Notes under the pieces: model-generated
What the model was told of the DNA's origin: nothing
What the model saw: only the letters and a program-made list of their open reading frames with translations
Database searches by the model: none
Assembly: GCF_024362695.1 (NCBI RefSeq)
Contig: NC_065413.1
Location: 15,039,511 to 15,103,510 of the forward strand
Length of the DNA: 64,000 nt
Direction of reading: 5' to 3'
DNA from: Pectinophora gossypiella
Lineage: Eukaryota; Arthropoda; Insecta; Lepidoptera; Gelechiidae
Shown: positions 57,660 to 64,000 of the stretch, piece after piece
How positions within the stretch are numbered: position 1 is the stretch's first letter
Layout: the number at the start of each line of letters is the position of its first letter
Made by a program: the position numbers and the translations under genes

Positions 57660-58337
57660 TACTATGGTATAAGAAGACCAGCAAGCTTAGCACCGTAAGC
57701 ACTCTTTCTCGCCGCGACAGAGATCGCCTGTCTCTTTCTATGAAGTACTGTGAGAGAGTGACGGGTGACGTACGTCGAGGCGAGAAAGAGTCGCGCGCTT
57801 ACGGTGCTAGGCCCGCAGGTATGCTCAAAAGTGACAGCTAATATTTCAAGGTTAGCCCAACTGACGTCATCCCTCCTGAGTTGCCATTTCGTAAAAAATA
57901 AATTACCCACAACCAATGTTTTTATATTTACTTTGCAAGGAAATTATGAACTTTTAGTAAAAGATTTACTTACAGTTTTAATGATTTTTATATATGTGAC
58001 AAGTAATAGTAATTAAATACATTAGTAATTCACTTAATTTTCAATAGAATTTACGTCCTTGGAATGTTAGAGATACCAATTTAATGGTATCACAGTGGTA
58101 ACTTTTACGTCATCAATGGGATAGTAATGGCGGCTTGTCATAGGAGTGAGCATACCTGGGGCCTGTTTAATAAAACTTACAATTGTAAATTACAATGACA
58201 ATTTGATGTACATTGCGGAGTGTGTGATCGCGAATATTTTGCAGTTTCATATTAGCTACGTAATGAACGCCAAATTGTCGTTGTAATTTACAATTGTAAG
58301 TTTTATGAAACAGGCCCCTGGTTTTCTTATACCATGA
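57660..58337. mobile_element. MITE-I with two nested palindromes
   Basis: Ends TATGGTATAAGAAGACCAGC and CTGGTTTTCTTATACCATG. Nested near the left is the AGCTTAGCACCGTAAGC palindrome (57683-57812). Nested near the right is a 160 bp element (58157-58319) starting GGGGCCTGTTTAATAAAACT and ending GTTTTATGAAACAGGCCCC. TGACGTCA at 57862-57869. Confidence 0.75.
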
Positions 58338-58339
58338 AC

Positions 58340-58860
58340 CTTACCTCTAGTTTACTCCAGCCAGTTTTAGTGGAGGCATGACGTCATTAGTTTCGTATTA
58401 TTTTGTTGGCAGTATGATATATGCTCGACTCCAGTGAGTAAGGTTCTCAAGTCGACGTAAAATGTCAACTTAAAATACCAAAATGCTCACCTAAGGCCGA
58501 GTCGAGTGAAGGAAGTTAGCATCTTAGAAAACGGGTGATAATCGACTTCTCCGAGGCTTTATAAACACAAATCGAATTCGATCGTTTCAAGTAAAAAAGA
58601 GATATTAACAAAAGAGTCGCGTATAACGCAGTCTCCTTATGAAAATTGTGGTAGATCGAATATTAAAATCGAAAATATTGAGATTTGTTAACTTTTACAT
58701 TCTTGTGGCATTTCGTAGCTACGTTTAGTACTTAAAGTATTCTTACGTTGTTTATCTAAAGGTGCGATGCGATAAGTTATAGTTTTAGGCTGAATCATAA
58801 TGTGCAGACAAGGTCATAGCCCTCTTACGCGACTCTGATACCACTCGACTTCTATCGTGT
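58340..58860. other. Unassigned intergenic sequence
   Basis: No frame or repeat recognised; one TGACGTCA at 58379-58386. Confidence 0.4.
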
Positions 58861-59425
58861 GGGTTATGAGGTGGACTACCAACTTCATCATCAGCCCATT
58901 AACGTCCCCACTGCTGGGGCACGGGCCTTCCCTATGGATGGATAGGGAGATCGGGCCTTAAACCATCACGCGGGCCCAGTGCGGATTGATGGTTATTAAC
59001 GACTGCTAATGCAGCCGGGACCAACGGCTTAACGTGCCTTCCGAAGAACGGAGGAGCTCAAGATGAAAACTTTTTTTTTGTGGTCACCCATCCTATGGCC
59101 GGCCTTTACGAAAGTTGCTTAACTTCAGCGATCGCAGACCGCGAGCGTTTACCACTGCGCCACCGAGCTCCTCAAACGCTTCATGTCCGGGTTATTACTA
59201 AGCCGCCAAAGGCCTCTGACATGGCAAATTTAACGACTACTTACTTACATCAGTAAGTCGGGAGCAACTGCTTCGTGGGCCCCGACGTGATCAGCCTGCA
59301 ATATCCTAACCAAATAGGGATCACAATATGTTTTTTTTTATGATATGTCCTCTCCGGGCTTCGATCCCGGGTCCTCCGGATCGTGGGCACAACGCTCAAC
59401 CACTGGACCACGAAGGCCGTCACAC
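58852..59425 (-). mobile_element. SINE-1 split by a SINE-2 insertion
   Basis: SINE-1 tail 58852-58886 (TCTATCGTGTGGGTTATGAG) resumes at 59180 and runs to its tRNA-like head at 59355-59420. Between, 58887-59175 is a near-complete SINE-2 in the same orientation, from CATCATCAGCCCATTAACGT to GCGCCACCGAGCTCCTC. This gives an insertion order: SINE-2 after SINE-1. Confidence 0.85.
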
Positions 59426-59572
59426 ACCCAACTAATAAACACAAACAAAAAACTTAAAACACATACAAATATGGGTTTTAAGTTCCCGACAAATAATATA
59501 TTCAAATATGGGTTTTAAGTCCTGCTTTTGCGATATAGTTTATATTGACAATATAAATTAGCAGACAGCTCC

Positions 59573-59813
59573 GTGTCAGGAAACTTCTCGCCATCAGACT
59601 GCTCGGTAGTTGACATCCAGCAGTCGTTTTGTTTTAGGGCAGTGTTGGTGCAGTCGTACAAGAGGGCTATGGCCTTTATAGAAGCGGAACTCTGCCGGGT
59701 AACAATGATCGATAATTTAATTATCGATTATCTTGAAAATAGAAGGCGTTCGGGCGAGTTCCACGTCTAATAACATTCTATGTCTGAATCTAGTTCTTAT
59801 GTTGGTAAGTTTG
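59573..59813 (+). other. Unassigned open frame with exon-like borders
   Basis: A 65-residue frame (59573-59770) contains VLVQSYKRAMAFIEAELCRV and IIDYLENRRRSGEFHV. Inside it at 59637 is TTTTGTTTTAG/GG, an acceptor-like site, and at 59812 TTG/GTAAGTTT, a strong donor. It shows no repeat signature and no family I recognise. It could be the last coding exon of an unseen gene, or chance. Confidence 0.25.
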
Positions 59814-60062
59814 CTCAGTATATTTTTTATAAAAAGGTTTCGAACTTATAAGTATGTTTATTAGGATATGACATTGCAACGTATCATATAAACACAAAAT
59901 TAAAATTACATTGAATAAATTAAGTATTACAATTATTCTACTGTTTTTGTGCCTGTGAAAATGGGAATTAAAAAAATTATATATTATAACTGCTTATAAA
60001 AAATCCAATTAACTAAAATAAATTTATTTTGAAGACAAATACGTTACTCATACGTAAATATA

Positions 60063-60282
60063 TACAGGGTGTAAGTAACATAGTAAAGAAAACTTTGAGG
60101 GATGGTTCAGACCCCGATTCTGAAAGATATCAAGTGGAATTTTCCGTCGCAAAACTATGGCACTGAAAAAAATTTAAAAGCACAAAAGTTTTCATGAATT
60201 TCCCGACAGGAAAATCCGGTTGATACCAACTCATCATCCCCGTCTTTATTCGGTACAATGTCACTAACACCCTGTATACGAA
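60063..60282. mobile_element. MITE-G, full-length
   Basis: ACAGGGTGTAAGTAACATAG ... CAATGTCACTAACACCCTGT with AAGTGGAATTTTCCGTCGC in the left arm. Confidence 0.8.
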
Positions 60283-60479
60283 AAAATACAATATTAGTTC
60301 GTTATTACCATTCCCATAGTTCGATACTTTAAACGCTTTGTTTATATAACAAATTAAGTATGTATTTTTATTATATTTCTCCAAGAATGTAGACCCGATG
60401 CTTCCTATGATGTGACAATATACCTTTGTAGACTACCTATTTCGTACAATTCATAATTCGATGGACAAATACAGAGTTA

Positions 60480-60715
60480 GAGAACCAGCCTATATACGTC
60501 CCACTGCTGGGCACAGCCCTCCCCTCAATCAACCGGAAGGGGTATGGAGCATACTCCACCACGCTGCTCCAATGTGGGTTGGTGGAGGTGTTTTTACGGC
60601 TAACGGCTTAACGTGCCCTCCGAAGCACGGAATCATCTTACTTTTTCGGACAATCAGGTGATTCAAGCCTGAAAACTCCTTACCGAACAAATACAGTCTC
60701 ACAAAGTGTAGTGTA
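60480..60715 (-). mobile_element. SINE-3 copy, head missing
   Basis: AGCCTATATACGTCCCACTG, CACCACGCTGCTCCAATG, module, then TCTTACTTTTTCGGACAATC. 60718-60785 is the inverted match of 26760-26850. Confidence 0.75.
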
Positions 60716-60789
60716 CTGTAGCTTCTCACAACCTGTATAGTCAGGGAAATGAAGCTGCATGAAAAACCTCGACACAGGGCACTAGACGT

Positions 60790-61640
60790 TGTTTTAAAAA
60801 CAAACATAAAAAGATGTGTTGCTGTTGCAGTTTCTTGTCATTTCTTCTCAGCCATAACACCTTGAGAAATGACGTAGATTCAAAAATGTTAAATTGATCT
60901 TCAACAAGTTTATCTACGATTACGTTGAATAAATGATTCTGTTTCTGGATTGCATAAAGTATGGTAAAAAAATTGTCCATCGAGTTATTGATAATAATCA
61001 GCTTACATTTTAGATGTTGTAATGTATCTATCGATCAATTCAGATTTGTCTATTGCCCAATTCCCAGTGATGTAGAAAATCTATGGAGGTGTTATTTGTA
61101 AAATGAACTATATTTTATTTGCATTCGCTGTATAAAAATATTTTGGAAACATTGTTGTATTATTTGTCCTTGTTACCCGACTTCTTCAGTAGATCTGATT
61201 CAACCCTAAATTTGCACCAGTCGGTAGGCCTTCAGAAATAAAAACAAATAGTATAAAATGTCGTAACAGGTTTATTATGCATCCTAGAACAATACTTTAC
61301 AATTATCAAGGATAAAATATTGCACACAATTATAAAGCAACATGGGCCACCGGCGGACCGGAGCACGCCTACAACATGGAGGAAATCACATGTACAATCA
61401 ACACGTTCACAGTGTATGAACCACATATGAGGCAAATTGGAGTTCATGACCCATATGTGGGGCACATTTTTTCATGCCATAATGTATCGTGTTTATCGAA
61501 AAATAACATTGCACGTGAGGGGTCGACATCTAATTATCAATTACATAGTGAACATGTTAATAATAAAAAAATATAGACAACAATAACTCACATTGGAAGA
61601 ATAGGTTTTTATGATTAATTCGCAAACAAATAAAATAATG
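60790..61640. other. Unassigned intergenic sequence
   Basis: Small frames on both strands (60741-60980, 61376-61576) show no domain. A short inverted pair ACCACATATGAGG / CCCATATGTGGGG is at 61420-61462. Confidence 0.35.
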
Positions 61641-61996
61641 GCCCCGATTCCTGCAAAAACATCCTAAATTTATTTTAAGTTATACCCATCATCTTCTTAT
61701 CCGCCGAAAAGGAAAGGGACGGATGATTGACAACTGGATGATTGAATTTTAAATTTAATGAATAACCCGGACGATTAAAATAAGCATTTCGTTCATACGC
61801 AATCCGTTTAACGTGTGCTATCAACTTAAGTATATCGGGTTATTGGCCAATATAAAATTTTGGAAGGGTTTTTTTAATATCTGCCTAAAATTGAGATGTG
61901 TTCCATAAATTTTATGCTTGTCGATTACCTGTCATTTTCCTTTACGGCGGATAAAAAAATGACAGGTATAACTTAAAATAAAATTAGATGGTGTGT
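61641..61996. mobile_element. MITE-A copy
   Basis: ATGGCCCCGATTCCTGCAAA at the left and AAAATTAGATGGTGTGTACG at the right. Its right end runs straight into MITE-H, whose terminus replaces the last bases. Confidence 0.75.
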
Positions 61997-61999
61997 ACG

Positions 62000-62145
62000 G
62001 TCACGAGCATTAATAATATGTATACACTTTGGTACCATGTCACATTACATTTTTTGACAAATTGAACTCTTAAGTCTCACTAAATGTCAAATATGTTAGT
62101 GCGACAGAGTCCTAAAGTGGGTACATTATATTGCTCATGACTGTA
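62000..62145. mobile_element. MITE-H copy, reverse
   Basis: GTCACGAGCATTAATAATAT ... ATTGCTCATGACTGTAC; followed by the last bases of MITE-A (TGGAATTAGCGCCATTG), so MITE-H inserted into MITE-A. Confidence 0.75.
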
Positions 62146-62187
62146 CTGGAATTAGCGCCATTGTCGCCTTTAGCGAAATAATCTTAG

Positions 62188-62355
62188 GCTGCGTTTTTAT
62201 TGACGCGGAGTTGGGCGGAGAGGAGCGGAGATGTGCAGAAATCGACCAATCACCGCGAGGGAGAGAGTGACAGAGCATCTTCGTTTTTCGCTCTCTCGAA
62301 CGCTGTGATTGGTCAAATCCGCACATCTCCGGTCTACTCCACCCATCTCCGCGTG
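62188..62355. mobile_element. MITE-J, second copy
   Basis: TAGGCTGCGTTTTTATTGAC, GGAGCGGAGATGTGCAGAAA, TTTTTCGCTCTCTCGAACGC, TGATTGGTCAAATCCGC; right terminus lost. Confidence 0.75.
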
Positions 62356-62611
62356 AATTTCTTCAACAAAACCTCGATTTCTCTCATTTCAATCCGGGTA
62401 AAAATTGAGCCCACAATTTTTTACTTACATTGAAACTTGCGTGTCTATTGCGAGGTTACGTTATCAAAAATCAAATCGGAATGTAATTTCACTAAAGGCG
62501 GATAAGTACAAACTGTGCTGAAAGTATAAAAATAAAATTTGACTTAATAGGTTACCCTATAAAGATGAAAATTAAGAAATAACGAAATTACATAAAGTTT
62601 ATTAAAATAAA

Positions 62612-63000
62612 CACGATATTGGTGATAATTCCTATAGACACCATCTAATTTTATTTTGTCATACCTGTCATTTTCTTATTCCGAAAAGGGACGGATGATT
62701 GACAGCCGTTAATTTAAAAAAGAATGAACAAATCAAATAGGTATCACGCTGGTAAGCAAACTGTTTGATGTTTGCTGTCAACTGAACTTTGTCGGGTTAT
62801 TGACTAATGTAAAAACTTTATAGGGTTGTTTTAAGAATCATCGTTTCTGAACGTAAACAAGAAAAAAGATGAAGTTGAAGTAGAGTTGTTTTAGATTTGT
62901 GCTTGAAATTATTTTTTCCTTAAATTTTATGCCTGACGATTAGCCGTCCTTTTTCTTTTCGGGGCATAAGGAAATGACAGGTATAACTTAAAATTTGATA
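62612..63000. mobile_element. MITE-A copy, diverged
   Basis: ATATTGGTGATAATTCCTAT ... GGAAATGACAGGTATAACTT; the TTATCCGCCGAAAAGG core is damaged (TTATTCCGAAAAGGG). A short unrelated insert is at about 62840-62880. Confidence 0.7.
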
Positions 63001-63001
63001 G

Positions 63002-63398
63002 TGGCCCCGATTCCTGCAGACACCTCCTAATTTTACTTTAAGTTATACCTGCCATTTTCTTATCCGCCGAAAAGGAAAGGGACGGATGATTGACAGCTCT
63101 TAATTTTAGGAAGAATGAGTAAATGAATGAATAACCCGGACGAATCAAAAGGTATCTCGCTCGCTCGCAAACCGTTGGACGTGTGCTGTCAACTTAATTC
63201 TATAGGGCCAATGTAAAATTTTTAGACGGTTGTTTTAGATTTGTGCTTAAAATTGACGTGTGTTCCATAAATTTTATGCTTGTCGATTACCTGTCCCTTT
63301 CCTTTTCGGCAGATCAGAAAATGACAGATATAACTTAAAATAAAATTAGATGGTATTTACAGGAATTAGCACCAGTGTCTACAGGGATTAGTACCATT
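63002..63398. mobile_element. MITE-A copy, adjacent to the previous one
   Basis: GGCCCCGATTCCTGCAGACA ... GGTATTTACAGGAATTAGCA. Nearly full-length; the cleanest left end in the window. Confidence 0.8.
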
Positions 63399-63499
63399 AT
63401 AATTTAAACAAGTTCTAATAGATATTATTTACTGCCTTATATGAAAAGGATCTGCAATAGGAATATAATATGCATTTTATTTATTTCACCACCTACTAC

Positions 63500-64000
63500 T
63501 TTGGTCTACAAAAAAGCTCGGTGAAGCACGGATACTTAGTTCATCTTACGATGTAAGTGCCTCATGACCACTCCAATTAGGAATAGAGTCGTGAGCTTAA
63601 ATATTTATTTCTTCTATATAAAATCTTAATAACTAGCTGCCTACGTATGTTTTAAATAATTTCCTTTATTTTGAGTAGAACACAACATCGTTTAAAACGT
63701 AACATTAGTGACATGTCTCTCGTCTCTTTCGCACTAGGCGATGTACTATATATCTGCCCTGTTCTAATTAAACACGTTACGTTTTACAAGGTACAACTAA
63801 AACTAAAATATGTATACATACTCCTTGTCTCTATTTGTCAAATATTGAAAGCCAAAATACATAACATCTCCAATCATTACTAATCTACATAGTCTGAGAC
63901 CATGTTTCAAAGAATAGTGTTGAATCAAGACAAAACTTAATTTTATTTTAATCTGACAGCCCTAATAGTGCCGTCTCTCACTTACGACGAGTGCAAGACA
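63500..64000. other. Window end, no gene recognised
   Basis: 63515-63605 is the CTCGGTGA...TTAGTTCATCTTACG scrap family. The 70-residue frame at 63671-63883 shows no domain. Confidence 0.35.

Overview
The window looks like nuclear DNA of a moth or butterfly (Lepidoptera). The base composition is AT-rich, every intron is GT-AG, and the sequence is crowded with tRNA-headed SINEs, palindromic MITEs and LINE 3' ends of the kind that fill lepidopteran genomes. No bacterial, viral or organellar features were seen. The organism call rests on recognising repeat styles and gene structure, not on a database search.

Three protein-coding genes lie head to tail on the + strand, and each could be spliced by eye into an uninterrupted reading frame. 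(1) Coding exons from 9148 to 22388 form a 529-residue major facilitator superfamily transporter of the SV2-like/organic-ion type (10 coding exons). (2) 33360 to 42180 holds a 516-residue paralogue with 10 coding exons and identical phases at all nine introns, so the two arose by tandem duplication. (3) 42605 to 55138 holds a 372-residue extended short-chain dehydrogenase/reductase (7 exons). It starts only 425 bp after the second transporter stops and has an atypical active site. The transporters probably act in membranes on small organic solutes. The dehydrogenase is a predicted soluble NAD-binding enzyme. Nothing in the sequence shows a shared pathway.

Layout. 1-9147: repeats (SINEs, fold-back elements, MITEs), then the first coding exon of gene 1. 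9239-22287: gene 1 introns; the first is 6.3 kb and holds a 2.3 kb fold-back structure and a cluster of MITEs. 22389-33359: intergenic, about 11 kb, with an unusual A-B-A'-B' set of interleaved inverted repeats (27351-28430), a minisatellite (30793-31045) and a 100 bp AT microsatellite. 33360-42180: gene 2, with a relic of a duplicated exon in intron 2. 42605-55138: gene 3. 55139-64000: repeats only, apart from one unassigned open frame near 59.6 kb.

Repeat families are named here by letters for cross-reference. SINE-1 to SINE-4 are tRNA-like-headed elements; SINE-2 also carries a 5S-rRNA-like segment, and SINE-1, -2 and -3 share a central module. MITE-A, -B, -G, -H, -I, -J, -K and -S are short inverted-repeat elements. 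R1 is a repeat that often appears as fold-back arms. Boundaries of repeats are by eye and may be off by several to tens of bases. Coding exon boundaries were checked for frame and splice sites.
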